From: Chlorobium sp. N1
Lineage (GTDB): Bacteria > Bacteroidota > Chlorobiia > Chlorobiales > Chlorobiaceae
NCBI RefSeq assembly: GCF_004332115.1
Contig: NZ_SJPA01000005.1
Span: 1-64,000 of the forward strand
Direction of reading: 5' to 3'
Length of the DNA: 64,000 bases
A program made the position numbers and the translations under genes. The notes beneath the pieces were generated by a model that ran no database searches, was not told the origin of the DNA, and worked only from the letters and a program-made list of their open reading frames with translations. Shown here one piece after another: positions 19,111 through 28,619 of this stretch. The first letter of the stretch is position 1. Each line of letters starts with the position of its first letter.

Positions 19111-20359
19111 GCTCTATATCGCCGGTCGGTTCGCCTTCAAGCAGCGCTCGTCGACACGGCCGACCTTCATCATCCTCATCGCCGTCATCGGCATCGCGGT
19201 CGGGACCGCAGCCCTCATCCTCACGCTCTCGGTCGTGAAAGGGTTCTCCTCGAGCATCGAGGGGAAGCTGATCGGTTTCAGCTCGCACATGCAGTTCCGC
19301 CAGCCCGACAGCCGCCCCTTCAGGGAACGAAGGGGGGATATGCAGGCCATACTTCGCGACCCCGAGAGCATGTCCGGGGGAGCCTTCCTTGAAAAGAACC
19401 TCATTCTCCGCTACCAGCCACCTTCCGCTTCAGCAGCGGGCAAGGGCAGCCCGGTGATGCTGAAGGGTGTCGAGAGCGGTGAGCTCGAGCGCTTCCTCGG
19501 CCGGTACCGTCGGGGGGAAGGGCGGGACGCCCCTGTCGGGGAGGGGACGATCGGAATCTACGTCGGCAGCACCCTGGCCGGAAATCTCGGCCTGCAGCCC
19601 GGGTCACGGGTGCTGCTTGCCGGCGTCGACGGATCCGCCTCGGTCGGGGAGATGGACGGCCTCGTCGGGCTTCTCTCTTCGCTCGAGCTGGAGGTGGGCA
19701 CCGTCCGTGGCGTCTACGATACCGGACTCCAGGAGGGATTCGACGATTTCATGCTCATCGCCGACCTCCATTCGATGCAGGCCTTGTTCGCTCCCGGCAT
19801 GGTCACCGGCTATGAAGCGAGGGTGCGCCATCCCGGGGAGCTGGCGGAAACCGTGCCGAGGATCGTCTCGGCGCTCGGCTATCCGTTCTACGGCTACAGC
19901 GTCTTCGAGCGTTACGCCAACCTCTTCGAATGGCTCCGCCTCCAGCAGAACCTCATGCCGCTGCTCATCCTCACCATCACGGTCGTGGCGGTTTTCAACA
20001 TCATCTCGACGCTCCTTGTCCTGATCATCGAGAAAACCCGGGAGATCGGCATGCTTTCCGCACTCGGCCTCGAACCCGGGCGCATCAGCCGGGTGTTCAT
20101 GGCGCAGGCCTTCCTGACCGCTTTCGGGGGCATTCTTCTCGGCAACATCCTGGCGCTCGGGCTGACGCTTTTCGAACTCCGTTTCCATCTCATCACGCTG
20201 CCCGAAAAGAGCTACTTCATCAAGTACGTCCCGCTCCGGCTCGATCCGTCGGACTACCTCCTGGTATCGCTCGCCGTCATGGCGGTGACGATGCTGTTCG
20301 CGTTCATTCCGGCCCGCATCGCCTCCTCCCTCAAGCCCGCCACCGCCCTCGGAACATGA
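19100..20359 (+). CDS. LolC/LolE-type ABC transporter permease (first copy)
   Basis: This 419-residue inner-membrane protein has the MacB/FtsX-type layout: one N-terminal membrane segment (about residues 22-48), a large periplasmic domain, and three C-terminal segments from about residue 280. In LolCDE this permease pair releases lipoproteins to the outer-membrane pathway. TREIGMLSALGLEPGRISRVF near residue 310 is the conserved coupling region that touches the ATPase. No LolD ATPase lies next to it. It overlaps both neighbours. Confidence 0.82.
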   Translation: MKPELYIAGRFAFKQRSSTRPTFIILIAVIGIAVGTAALILTLSVVKGFSSSIEGKLIGFSSHMQFRQPDSRPFRERRGDMQAILRDPESMSGGAFLEKNLILRYQPPSASAAGKGSPVMLKGVESGELERFLGRYRRGEGRDAPVGEGTIGIYVGSTLAGNLGLQPGSRVLLAGVDGSASVGEMDGLVGLLSSLELEVGTVRGVYDTGLQEGFDDFMLIADLHSMQALFAPGMVTGYEARVRHPGELAETVPRIVSALGYPFYGYSVFERYANLFEWLRLQQNLMPLLILTITVVAVFNIISTLLVLIIEKTREIGMLSALGLEPGRISRVFMAQAFLTAFGGILLGNILALGLTLFELRFHLITLPEKSYFIKYVPLRLDPSDYLLVSLAVMAVTMLFAFIPARIASSLKPATALGT

Positions 20360-21630
20360 TGAAGCGACGACCCGCACTGCCACGGCCCGCGCTCTGGATC
20401 GCCGGCCGGTTCAGTTTCGCCCGCAAGCGTTTCCGGGTGATCAACATCATTTCGGCCATCAGCCTAGCCGGCATCGTCATCGGCGTCAGTACGCTCCTGG
20501 TGGTGATGAGTGTCCTCAACGGGTTCCAGAAACTGGCCGAAGAGATGTTCCTCACCCTCGACAGCCCCGTTCAGATCGTCGCCGCCGAAGGGCGCACGAT
20601 GCCTTTCGACGAGCGCCTGCTCGATTCCGTCCTGCGCCTTCCCTCCGTTGCGTCGGCCGAGCCTTTCAGCGAGGGCGACGCCATCCTGGCCGTCGGCCGC
20701 CAAAGTGAACTGGTGCGGGTGAAGGGGATCACCCCCTCGGCAGAAAAGCGCCTGCGCAACATCACCGGGGCCGGCGTTCCGTACTTTTTTGAAAACGGCG
20801 TGTCGCTCGGCGAGCTGCTCGCCTACCGCACGAGGGTGCTGCCCGGCGAGAGGGTGAGGCTCTTCAGTCCGGAGCTGGTTTCGCTCGGCCTGCACTCGCT
20901 CTCACAGCCCTACCTTCTCGCGGCGCTGCGCATTCCCGAGCCGACGGTTGCCTCCTTCTTCAACCTTCAGAAACTCTTCGACGACCGCTACGTCGTGGCT
21001 TCGAGGGAGCTGGCCTCCGCTGTTCTCCTCATCGGAAAAGGGGAGTGTTCAGGTATCGACGTTCGGGCGCAGGAGGGCGTTCCGCACGAACGGCTCCACC
21101 GGGAACTTTCGGTCTGGCTCGAGAGCCGTCCCGATGCTTCCGCCATGCGCCTGCGCACGCTCGAGAGCCGCTACCGCGACATCTTCGCCGTCATGGTGCT
21201 TGAGAAGTGGGTGAGTTTCGGGGTGCTGATGCTGATCGTCCTCGTCGCCTCGCTGAGCCTCACCGGAGCGCTTGCCATGACGGCCATCGACAAGCAGGAG
21301 GATTTGTTCTCGCTTCGCTGCCTCGGCATGGAGGGCGGCAGGCTCGAGGCCATCTTCATGCTTCAGGGAGCGTTGACCGGCATTGCCGGAGCCCTTATCG
21401 GCTCAGGGCTCGCCTGGGTAATCTCTTCACTCCAGGAGCGGTTCGGCCTGGTGCAGCTCCCATCGAAAAGCGCCTTCGTCATCGACGCGTATCCGGTCCA
21501 CATGGTTCCGTCGGATTTCCTCGTGGTGGGGCTCTCTTCGATCGCGCTTTCGCTTCTCGTCAGCATCTTTCCCGCCAGGAAAGCCTCAAGATCTGCCGAA
21601 GAACGCACGCGCGACCTCATGAGCAGCTAG
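20356..21630 (+). CDS. LolC/LolE-type ABC transporter permease (second copy)
   Basis: This 424-residue paralogue of the preceding permease has the same FtsX-like topology; KQEDLFSLRCLGMEGGRLEAI near residue 315 is the ATPase-coupling segment. Starts at 20356 or 20359 are both possible; the first gives the usual ATGA overlap. Having two unequal permeases fits LolC plus LolE. Its stop codon shares CTAG with the converging cobW-family gene. Confidence 0.82.
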   Translation: MMKRRPALPRPALWIAGRFSFARKRFRVINIISAISLAGIVIGVSTLLVVMSVLNGFQKLAEEMFLTLDSPVQIVAAEGRTMPFDERLLDSVLRLPSVASAEPFSEGDAILAVGRQSELVRVKGITPSAEKRLRNITGAGVPYFFENGVSLGELLAYRTRVLPGERVRLFSPELVSLGLHSLSQPYLLAALRIPEPTVASFFNLQKLFDDRYVVASRELASAVLLIGKGECSGIDVRAQEGVPHERLHRELSVWLESRPDASAMRLRTLESRYRDIFAVMVLEKWVSFGVLMLIVLVASLSLTGALAMTAIDKQEDLFSLRCLGMEGGRLEAIFMLQGALTGIAGALIGSGLAWVISSLQERFGLVQLPSKSAFVIDAYPVHMVPSDFLVVGLSSIALSLLVSIFPARKASRSAEERTRDLMSS

Positions 21631-22622
21631 CATCGCGCCATGGCGGCCTTCAGCCTGCGCTCGAGTTCGGCGGCCGCAATCCTGCTGTCGTCGATGATCT
21701 CGAGGCGGCTGCATGCAGAAGGGGGAACATCCGTGATGGCGAGTTCTCCCGATACGCCGTTGAAGGCACGCCACCCTTCACGGCACTGCATGACGCCTTT
21801 CACCCGCCGGACACGGAGGGATCCGAAGAGCTCCCCGAGCGCTCCGGCCTCGAACAGGAAATCCCGCCCGATCCGCCAACCGGCCGTATGGAGTCCCTCC
21901 GAGCCTCCTTCCAGCAAGAGCCACCCGCCAGGGAGGCCGGGCCCCGCCTCAAGCGCGGGTGCCGGTGCGCAGCCACGGGTGTGGCGATGGGCCTCCGGAT
22001 GCTCGCCCTGGCGCCCGGGGATGCGCGGAAGCTCGAGCAGGTCGAGGCCGACACGGCCGAACGGAGCCTCCCGCACGACGCTCTTGGGTGGAGCGGCTGC
22101 GGCAGCGAACTCGAAGAGTGCCTCCCGATCGGCCTCTTCCGAGAGGTCCGGCTTGCACTGGAGCAGCACGTCGGCAAGGCGCAGCTGGTCGATGAAGGCC
22201 GGGTGGGCCATATGGCGCTTGCTTCGGAGGTTGCGGGCGTCGACGAGGCAGAGTACGGCCCGCAGGTCGAGCAGGTCGCGGTAGAACCCTTCCGTGAGGG
22301 TCCTGATCACCTGCAGCGGATGGGCGATGCCGGTCGGCTCGATCAGGATCCGCTGCGGGCGACTGTCCCGCACGAGGCGGTTGAGGGCGGTTTCGAAGGC
22401 AATGCCGGCCGTGCAGCAGAGGCATCCGCCCGGAACCTCCCGGACAGTTGCGTTTCTTCCGGCGGCGGCAAGCGAGCCGTCCACCCCGATGCGGCCGAAT
22501 TCGTTCACGATGACACCCCAGCGCTCGCCTTCGGGCTTGTGGCTGAGCAGGTGGTTGATGGCCGTCGTCTTTCCGGAGCCGAGAAAGCCGGTAAGGATGG
22601 TTGTCGGGATGTGGTTCAGCAA
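21627..22622 (-). CDS. CobW/P47K-family GTPase, metal chaperone type
   Basis: This 331-residue G3E GTPase has Walker A GFLGSGKTT (12-20), the metal site CLCC (67-70), VNEFG (39-43) and EPTGIAHP (95-102). The guanine-specificity motif, usually NKxD, reads CKPD at 156-159, so the Asn is missing. A His-containing stretch (HPEAHRHTRG, about residues 209-218) and a CobW C-terminal domain follow. The family inserts or delivers Zn or other metals. The neighbours (GDT1-type transporter and FetAB) point to metal homeostasis. The downstream end converges on the permease gene with overlapping stop codons. Confidence 0.85.
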   Translation of the reverse strand: MLNHIPTTILTGFLGSGKTTAINHLLSHKPEGERWGVIVNEFGRIGVDGSLAAAGRNATVREVPGGCLCCTAGIAFETALNRLVRDSRPQRILIEPTGIAHPLQVIRTLTEGFYRDLLDLRAVLCLVDARNLRSKRHMAHPAFIDQLRLADVLLQCKPDLSEEADREALFEFAAAAAPPKSVVREAPFGRVGLDLLELPRIPGRQGEHPEAHRHTRGCAPAPALEAGPGLPGGWLLLEGGSEGLHTAGWRIGRDFLFEAGALGELFGSLRVRRVKGVMQCREGWRAFNGVSGELAITDVPPSACSRLEIIDDSRIAAAELERRLKAAMARC

Positions 22623-23077
22623 GGCAGGGGGGCGAGTTTGCGGAACACGGCCATCGACGAGCGGAGGAAGCCTTTCGAGCGGTAGAGGGCGTGGGCCGCC
22701 AGGTTGTCGCCGTCGGTGAGGAGGGTGATGCGCCCGACGTCCTCGCGGGCGGCGGTTTCGAGCGCATGATCGAGGAGCGCGGAGCCGATTCCCCGGCGCC
22801 GGAAGCGGGGGTCGACCACCATGTCTTCGAGGAGTGCAACCTTTTGGCCGAGAACGGTGCTTACGGTAGAGAGCAGGATGAGCATGCCGGCGATCGATCC
22901 GTCAAGTTCGGCGACGAAGACCCTTCCGCTTTCCGGGCGCTCGAGGATCATCTCCAGGCCGCGGCGCTGTTTTTGGGTGTCGGCTGCGAACTCCTTCTCC
23001 AGGGAGAAGAGCTCGGTGAGGAGTTCGCTGCAGGCCTCGATGTCCCGGGGTTCTGCGGTGCGGATGAGCGGGTCCAT
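22616..23077 (-). CDS. GNAT-family N-acetyltransferase
   Basis: This 153-residue acetyltransferase carries the acetyl-CoA-binding motif RRRGIGSALLDHAL (about residues 93-106), preceded by the beta-strand VALLEDMVVDP, and ends with NLAAHALYRSKGF, the typical motif B tail. The substrate is unknown. It overlaps the CobW-family gene by 7 bp and is probably co-transcribed with it. Confidence 0.85.
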   Translation of the reverse strand: MDPLIRTAEPRDIEACSELLTELFSLEKEFAADTQKQRRGLEMILERPESGRVFVAELDGSIAGMLILLSTVSTVLGQKVALLEDMVVDPRFRRRGIGSALLDHALETAAREDVGRITLLTDGDNLAAHALYRSKGFLRSSMAVFRKLAPLPC

Positions 23078-23194
23078 GGCGCTGGCGGCATGAGTTTTTG
23101 TTTGGCTGGAGTTTCCAGCCCAATATAACTTCTTTGAGTTTGTGTTATTTTGCCGGGTGCATTTTTTTCCGCCAACCCATCAATTCCCCCCAAG

Positions 23195-23857
23195 ATGGAC
23201 GCTTTCTGGCTTTCGCTTGTGATGATCTTCCTTGCCGAACTCGGTGACAAGACCCAGCTCGTGGCCCTCACGCTCGCCACCTGCTACAACACCTGGACGG
23301 TGCTCTGGGGGATCTTCTGGGCCACCCTCCTGATCCATGTCTTCTCCGCCGCCGTCGGCTGGTTCATGGGGGATCTGCTTCCGGTCGACTGGATCCGGTT
23401 CGGAGCCGGCCTTGCCTTCGTCGCCTTCGGATTCTGGACGCTGAGGGGCGACAGTATCGACGATGAGGAGGGCGCTTCCTGCAAAAGAACCATCAGGCCG
23501 TTCTGGCTGGTGTTCGCAACCTTCTTCATGGCCGAACTCGGCGACAAGACCATGCTCTCCACCGTGACCCTGGCCGCAACCGCTCCGTTCGTTCCCGTCT
23601 GGCTCGGTTCCACCGTCGGCATGGTGCTTTCCGACGCCCTGGCCATCGTCGCCGGGCGCATGCTCGGCAAGCAGCTGCCCGAGAAGGCCGTCGGCATAGG
23701 AGCCGCCGTGATCTTCTTCCTGTTCGGCCTCTACACCATGTACGAAGGCGGGGCATCATTTCCTCCCGCCGTCTGGGCGGCTGCCCTTGCGCTGATCGCC
23801 GCGTTCGGATGGCTTTTCATCGGCAGCTCTCTTCTCAACGGCCGCAAAGGGACGTAA
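23195..23857 (+). CDS. GDT1/UPF0016-family cation exporter (Mn/Ca type)
   Basis: This 220-residue membrane protein is made of two homologous halves, each opening with the family signature ELGDKT (about residues 11-16 and 115-120), and about six membrane segments. Bacterial members (MneA/MntX-like) export manganese and eukaryotic ones move Mn/Ca into the Golgi. ATG 23195 is chosen because the signature normally sits about 10 residues from the start. It is followed 4 bp later by the fetA-like gene, suggesting one metal-export operon. Confidence 0.88.
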   Translation: MDAFWLSLVMIFLAELGDKTQLVALTLATCYNTWTVLWGIFWATLLIHVFSAAVGWFMGDLLPVDWIRFGAGLAFVAFGFWTLRGDSIDDEEGASCKRTIRPFWLVFATFFMAELGDKTMLSTVTLAATAPFVPVWLGSTVGMVLSDALAIVAGRMLGKQLPEKAVGIGAAVIFFLFGLYTMYEGGASFPPAVWAAALALIAAFGWLFIGSSLLNGRKGT

Positions 23858-23860
23858 GGA

Positions 23861-24532
23861 ATGGCTGCGATCCTTGAAATCCGCGATCTCACCTTCACCC
23901 ACGAGGGCGCTTCCGAGCCGCTCTTCCGGGAGCTTTCGCTCTCGGTGGAGGAGGGGCAGCATATCCTTCTGAAAGGCCCCTCAGGATCCGGAAAGTCGAG
24001 CCTCCTGCGTCTCATCTGCCGTCTGGCGGCCCCGGATTCCGGGATCATACGCTACCGCGGAACGCCGGTCTCGGAGATGCCGCCGGCGACGCTGCGCAGC
24101 AGGGTGGCCTATGTGGCCCAGATTCCGAGGATGGTGGACGGCACGCTCGAGGAGAACCTCCTCCTTCCGTTCGCCTTCGCCTCCAATGCCCGGCGCTCCG
24201 CTCCGGATCGGGCCCTACTCGAGCGGATGCTCGACGAGTTCTATCTCGGCGGCATCGGACTGGACCGTCCCGCCATGAAGCTCTCCACCGGCCAACAGCA
24301 GCGCGTCGCCCTCCTGCGTACGCTTCTGCTCGAGCCGGACCTCTTGCTCCTCGACGAGCCGACCTCCGCGCTCGATCCGGAAAGCGCCGCAATGGTCTTC
24401 TCCATCATGGAGCGGCTCAACAGGGAGAAGGGGAAAACCCTCCTTACCGTAACGCACAGCGACTATCGGCCAGAAGGGCCGCAGGTCGCACTCTACCGTA
24501 TCGAGAACCGCACCCTCAGCCTGCAGCCATGA
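23861..24532 (+). CDS. fetA: ABC transporter ATP-binding protein, FetA-like
   Basis: This 223-residue ATPase has Walker A GPSGSGKSS (about residues 39-47), signature LSTGQQQR (about 141-148), Walker B LLLLDEPTSALD and a switch His. It overlaps the FetB-like permease by 4 bp. The pair corresponds to E. coli FetAB (YbbLM), implicated in iron export and oxidative-stress resistance. The specific metal is inferred from that homology and from the neighbouring GDT1-type exporter. Confidence 0.85.
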   Translation: MAAILEIRDLTFTHEGASEPLFRELSLSVEEGQHILLKGPSGSGKSSLLRLICRLAAPDSGIIRYRGTPVSEMPPATLRSRVAYVAQIPRMVDGTLEENLLLPFAFASNARRSAPDRALLERMLDEFYLGGIGLDRPAMKLSTGQQQRVALLRTLLLEPDLLLLDEPTSALDPESAAMVFSIMERLNREKGKTLLTVTHSDYRPEGPQVALYRIENRTLSLQP

Positions 24533-25320
24533 CGACCTCCGCCATCATCGACATCTCGACGGGCCAGCTCCTGCTCGCGCTCGTCTTCATCCTCACGGCC
24601 CAGCTCTCCTCCTTCGTCTTCAGGCTCGGGCTGCACCGCGACATCGCCGTCGGCACCCTGCGCACCTTCGCGCAGCTCTTCCTCATGGGCTACGTTTTGA
24701 CCTACATCCTCCATTCCGACAGCTTCTGGCTGGTCGTCGGGGTGTTTGCCGTCATGGTCACCTCCGCCGTCTTCATCGTCAAGGGACGGGTGAACGAAAA
24801 GCAGGTGCCGTACCTCCTGCCGACCTTCATCACCATGCTGCTGAGCTACTTCACCACAGCGGTGTTCGTCTCTGCTCTCATCATCGGCAGCGCGCCGTGG
24901 TGGGAGCCGCGTTACTTCATTCCCGCCGGCGGCATGGTCATCGGCAACTCGATGTCGGCGCTGGCGATCTCGATCGAGCGTTTCTTCCGGGAGCTCCGCC
25001 AGCAGCGCGAGACGGTGGAGATGAAGCTCTGTCTGGGGGCGGACTACCGCGAAGCCAGCGCGGATATCTTCCGCGGTGCCGTCAAGGCCGGCATGATTCC
25101 TTCGATCAACGCGATGATGGGGGTGGGGCTGGTCTTCATTCCGGGGATGATGTCGGGCCAGATCCTGGCCGGCGCCGATCCGCAGGTGGCCATCCGCTAC
25201 CAGATCGTCGTGATGCTGATGCTGGTAGGCTCGACGGCGGTGAGCTCGGTCGCCGTGATGCTCCTCATCCGCCGGCGCTGTTTCGGCAGCGGGGAGGAGC
25301 CCCTGCTGAGCCCGGAGTAG
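24529..25320 (+). CDS. fetB: ABC transporter permease, FetB/UPF0014 family
   Basis: This 263-residue membrane protein has about seven hydrophobic segments. The conserved stretches ALAISIERFFREL, KLCLGAD and INAMMGVGLVFIPGMMSGQIL (residues about 194-214) are typical of FetB. It partners the preceding ATPase and ends the operon, followed by a hairpin at 25365-25387. Confidence 0.88.
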   Translation: MTTSAIIDISTGQLLLALVFILTAQLSSFVFRLGLHRDIAVGTLRTFAQLFLMGYVLTYILHSDSFWLVVGVFAVMVTSAVFIVKGRVNEKQVPYLLPTFITMLLSYFTTAVFVSALIIGSAPWWEPRYFIPAGGMVIGNSMSALAISIERFFRELRQQRETVEMKLCLGADYREASADIFRGAVKAGMIPSINAMMGVGLVFIPGMMSGQILAGADPQVAIRYQIVVMLMLVGSTAVSSVAVMLLIRRRCFGSGEEPLLSPE

Positions 25321-25364
25321 GCGGCCGACCGCTCCTTTCGCCCTTCGCCTGATTTCCAATACAA

Positions 25365-25387
25365 AAGCCCTGCGGATCGCAGGGCTT
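25365..25387 (-). terminator. Rho-independent terminator of htpX
   Basis: A 10-bp perfect stem (25365-25374 with 25378-25387) has a 3-base loop. On the minus strand it is followed by CTTTTGT, so it ends htpX; it may also stop fetB read-through. Confidence 0.65.
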
Positions 25388-25430
25388 AAGTCCTTGTTGC
25401 AGGACGGGGCGATTTATGCCACCCCGGGGC

Positions 25431-26309
25431 TCAGCGGACTCTCGACTCGAGTGCGGCGATGCGCGATTCGATCGATGGATGGCTGCTGAAGAGCGCCATC
25501 ATCCGGCCGCCGGAAATGCCGCTTGCCGCAAGCTCTTTGGGCAGCTCGCCGGCCTGGAGTCCTCCGAGTGAGCGCAGGGCCTCGATCATCGGCCGCCCGT
25601 CCCCCATGAGCGATGCGGCCCCCGCATCGGCCCGGAATTCCCGCTTGCGCGAAAAGTACATGACGACGGTGCTGGCCAGGATGCCGAAGACGATCTCGAA
25701 GGCGATGCTGGCGATCCAGTAGCCGATGCCGGGGCCGGAGGACTCCTCTTCGTCACTGCGCAGGAAGCTGTCGACGGCGTAGCCGAAAACGCGGGCCAGG
25801 AAGATGACGAAGGTGTTGACGACGCCCTGGATGAGGGTGAGGGTGACCATGTCGCCGTTCTGGACATGGGCGACCTCATGGGCCAGCACCGCCTCGACCT
25901 GCCGGCGGTCCATGCCCTGCAGAAGGCCGGTCGAGACGGCCACAAGGGACTTCGAGCGGCTGGGGCCGGTGGCGAAGGCGTTCGGCGCCCCTTCGTAGAT
26001 TGCCACCTCCGGCATGGGGAGCTCGGCTTTTTTCGCGAGCTGCCGCACGGTGTTCAGCAGCCATGACTCCTCTTCGCCGGAGGGGCGCTCGATGACACGG
26101 GCCCCCGTGCTCCATTTGGCCATGGTTTTGGACATCAATAGGGAGATGAACGCGCCGCCGAAACCGATCAGGGCGGCAAATGCCAGCAGCATGCCGAGAT
26201 CGAGTCCGTTGGCGGTCAGGAAGCGGTCGACGCCGAGCAGGCGGGCGCTGAAGGAGAGCACCAGGATGACGCCGAGGTTGGTCAGAAGAAACAGGAATAC
26301 GCGTTTCAT
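25431..26309 (-). CDS. htpX: Protease HtpX (M48 family)
   Basis: This 292-residue inner-membrane zinc metalloprotease takes part in membrane-protein quality control. Two N-terminal membrane segments (about 4-22 and 38-58) precede the M48 catalytic domain with HEVAH at 144-148; the third zinc ligand is the Glu in [10 protein letters not shown] near residue 227. Two further membrane segments lie between. Length matches E. coli HtpX. It sits 63 bp after lgt on the same strand. Confidence 0.93.
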   Translation of the reverse strand: MKRVFLFLLTNLGVILVLSFSARLLGVDRFLTANGLDLGMLLAFAALIGFGGAFISLLMSKTMAKWSTGARVIERPSGEEESWLLNTVRQLAKKAELPMPEVAIYEGAPNAFATGPSRSKSLVAVSTGLLQGMDRRQVEAVLAHEVAHVQNGDMVTLTLIQGVVNTFVIFLARVFGYAVDSFLRSDEEESSGPGIGYWIASIAFEIVFGILASTVVMYFSRKREFRADAGAASLMGDGRPMIEALRSLGGLQAGELPKELAASGISGGRMMALFSSHPSIESRIAALESRVR

Positions 26310-26372
26310 ATATGGTCGTTCGTTTGGTTGACGGCAGGATGCAGGGTACTGAAAAAGCAGGTCCGGGAGGCG

Positions 26373-27227
26373 CTAAGCGCCGGGGGTCGCCCTTCCTCTT
26401 CTCGCGCCGGCCAGGTAGACCAGTGCTGCCGCCAGCATCATGGCGAGGCAGAGCAGCTGGCCCATCGAGAGGTTCAGGAGGACGAAGCCGAGCTGCTCGT
26501 CGGGCTCGCGGAAATACTCGATGAAGAAACGGAAGAATCCGTATCCGAACAGGTAGACCGCAGAAAGGTATCCCTGGAACGGGGAGTGCTTCCTGAGGGT
26601 CCAGAGGATCAGGAACAGCACGATGCCCTCGAAGAATGCCTCATAGAGCTGCGAGGGGTGGCGGAGCTGCCAGCCGGGTGCGAGCGGGAAGTACATGCCG
26701 ACGGCGGCATCGGTGACGCGGCCGTAGAGCTCGCCGTTGATGAAGTTGCCGAGGCGGCCGAACATGTAGCCGAGCGGCACGGCGGGAATGAACAGGTCGA
26801 CGGTCTCGAGGAACCCCTTGCGGCGGCTGCGGGTAAAGACCCAGAGCGCCAGGACCACGCCGAGAACCCCTCCATGGTAGGACATGCCGGATATCCCCCT
26901 GAACGCACATCCCTCACCGGCGGCCGTCCACGGGAACAGGGTGCCGAGAGGATCGGCCAGGAGGTCCGCCATCCCGTAGAAAAGGAGGTAGCCGGTCCTG
27001 CCGCCGAGAAGCACGCCCGCCATCACCCAGGTCAGGGCGTCGCCGACGAACGTCCGGTCGAACTGCAGCTGTTCGGTGTTGAGCCGGTATCGGGTAAGCA
27101 GCCAGACGATGGCGAATGCGACGATGTACATCGTTCCGTACCACCTGACGGCCAGGGGACCGAGCGTGAAGATGACCGGGTCCATTTGTGAGGGAAGGTG
27201 CTGCCACCAGTCGGTAAAGCCGTTCAT
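26373..27227 (-). CDS. lgt: Prolipoprotein diacylglyceryl transferase
   Basis: This 284-residue inner-membrane enzyme adds diacylglycerol to the lipobox Cys of prolipoproteins. It has about seven membrane segments; SYHGGVLG (about residues 116-123, catalytic-region His) and the Lgt signature GRLGNFINGELYGR (about 157-170) are intact. It acts before LspA on lipoproteins, such as those predicted at 16949 and 48440. It is divergent from aclBA across a 134-bp A+T-rich gap. Confidence 0.94.
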   Translation of the reverse strand: MNGFTDWWQHLPSQMDPVIFTLGPLAVRWYGTMYIVAFAIVWLLTRYRLNTEQLQFDRTFVGDALTWVMAGVLLGGRTGYLLFYGMADLLADPLGTLFPWTAAGEGCAFRGISGMSYHGGVLGVVLALWVFTRSRRKGFLETVDLFIPAVPLGYMFGRLGNFINGELYGRVTDAAVGMYFPLAPGWQLRHPSQLYEAFFEGIVLFLILWTLRKHSPFQGYLSAVYLFGYGFFRFFIEYFREPDEQLGFVLLNLSMGQLLCLAMMLAAALVYLAGARRGRATPGA

Positions 27228-27361
27228 CGGTGATGTTTTTTTACGGGTTATCCCTATTTAACACTTCAGGGACTATTGTATCGAATAAAAATATAGTTAA
27301 CTTTAAATCTTGCGCATTTTGTTGCATTCCCATACCCACTAACACACAAAATTCTGATAGA

Positions 27362-28558
27362 ATGGCTAAGATACTTGAAGGGCCTGCCATGAAACTGTTC
27401 AACAAGTGGGGCATCCCGGTGCCGAACTATGTTGTGATCATGGATCCCGAACGCCTTACTCAGCTCGGAGAAGCTAACAAATGGCTCAGAGATTCGAAAC
27501 TCGTCGTCAAAGCGCACGAAGCCATCGGCGGTCGGTTCAAGCTCGGACTCGTCAAAATCGGTCTGAACCTTGAAGAGGCCTACCAGGCAGCCAAAGAGAT
27601 GATCGGCCGCGAGATCGGTACCTCAGTCATCCGTCAGGTCATCGTCGCCGAGATGCTCGAGCACGATGAAGAATATTACGTTTCCATCGCCGGCAACCGT
27701 GACGGTGCCGAGCTCCTTCTTTCCAACAAGGGCGGCGTCGATATCGAAGACAACTGGGACAGCGTCAAGAGGCTCTTCATCCCCCTCGACGAGACCCCTT
27801 CGATCGAGAAGCTCACCGAAACGGCCAAAGAGGCCGGGTTCGTCGGCGAAGTCGCCGAGCGCGTCGGCAAGATCGCTTCCCGCCTCATCCTCTGCTTCGA
27901 CAACGAGGATGCGCAGTCCATCGAAATCAACCCGCTCGTCATCCGCAAGAGCGACATGCGCTTCGCAGCGCTCGACGCGGTCATGAACGTCGACTGGGAC
28001 GCCCGTTTCCGCCATGCCGACTGGGACTTCAAGCCCGTCTCCGAGATCGGCCGCCCCTTCACCGAGGCTGAGCAGCAGATCATGGAGATCGATGCCCGCA
28101 TCAAGGGTTCGGTGAAATTCGTCGAGGTTCCCGGCGGCGAGATCGCGCTCCTCACCGCAGGCGGCGGCGCTTCCGTCTTCTATTCCGATGCGGTCGTCGC
28201 ACGCGGCGGCACCATCGCCAACTATGCCGAATACTCCGGCGACCCGGCCGACTGGGCTGTCGAGGCGCTGACCGAGACCATCTGCCAGCTCCCGAACATC
28301 AAGCACATCATCGTCGGCGGCGCCATCGCCAACTTCACCGACGTGAAGGCCACCTTCAGCGGCATCATCAACGGGTTCCGCGCCAGCAAGGCGAAGGGTT
28401 ACCTGGATGGAGTGAAGATCTGGGTGCGCCGCGGCGGACCGAACGAGAACCAGGGTCTGGCTGCCATCAAGAAGCTCGAAGACGAAGGGTTCGACATCCA
28501 TGTCTACGACCGCACCATGCCGATGACCGACATCGTCGACCTTGCGCTCAAATCGTAA
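27362..28558 (+). CDS. aclB: ATP-citrate lyase, small subunit (AclB)
   Basis: This 398-residue subunit of ATP-citrate lyase belongs to the enzyme that cleaves citrate to acetyl-CoA and oxaloacetate and runs the reductive TCA cycle. The N-terminal ATP-grasp domain resembles succinyl-CoA synthetase beta: KAHEAIGGRFKLG near residues 45-57 and the nucleotide/Mg site at about 180-200 (SIEINPLVI). The C-terminal citrate-binding-type domain contains TAGGGASVFYSD. ATG 27362 is chosen because MAKILEGPAMKLF is the conserved start; upstream residues are not conserved-looking. aclA follows after 61 bp. Confidence 0.94.
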   Translation: MAKILEGPAMKLFNKWGIPVPNYVVIMDPERLTQLGEANKWLRDSKLVVKAHEAIGGRFKLGLVKIGLNLEEAYQAAKEMIGREIGTSVIRQVIVAEMLEHDEEYYVSIAGNRDGAELLLSNKGGVDIEDNWDSVKRLFIPLDETPSIEKLTETAKEAGFVGEVAERVGKIASRLILCFDNEDAQSIEINPLVIRKSDMRFAALDAVMNVDWDARFRHADWDFKPVSEIGRPFTEAEQQIMEIDARIKGSVKFVEVPGGEIALLTAGGGASVFYSDAVVARGGTIANYAEYSGDPADWAVEALTETICQLPNIKHIIVGGAIANFTDVKATFSGIINGFRASKAKGYLDGVKIWVRRGGPNENQGLAAIKKLEDEGFDIHVYDRTMPMTDIVDLALKS

Positions 28559-28619
28559 GCCGGCAGTCACAGAGGCAAGAGACAGAGAAAACTTCCAACT
28601 TCATAAAACTGAACGTATC

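Noticed and set aside
23078-23194. Possible yybP-ykoY manganese riboswitch before the GDT1-type gene
   Set aside because: Only a small hairpin (GGCTGG..CCAGCC) is present; the conserved loop motifs and the length of a Mn riboswitch are missing.
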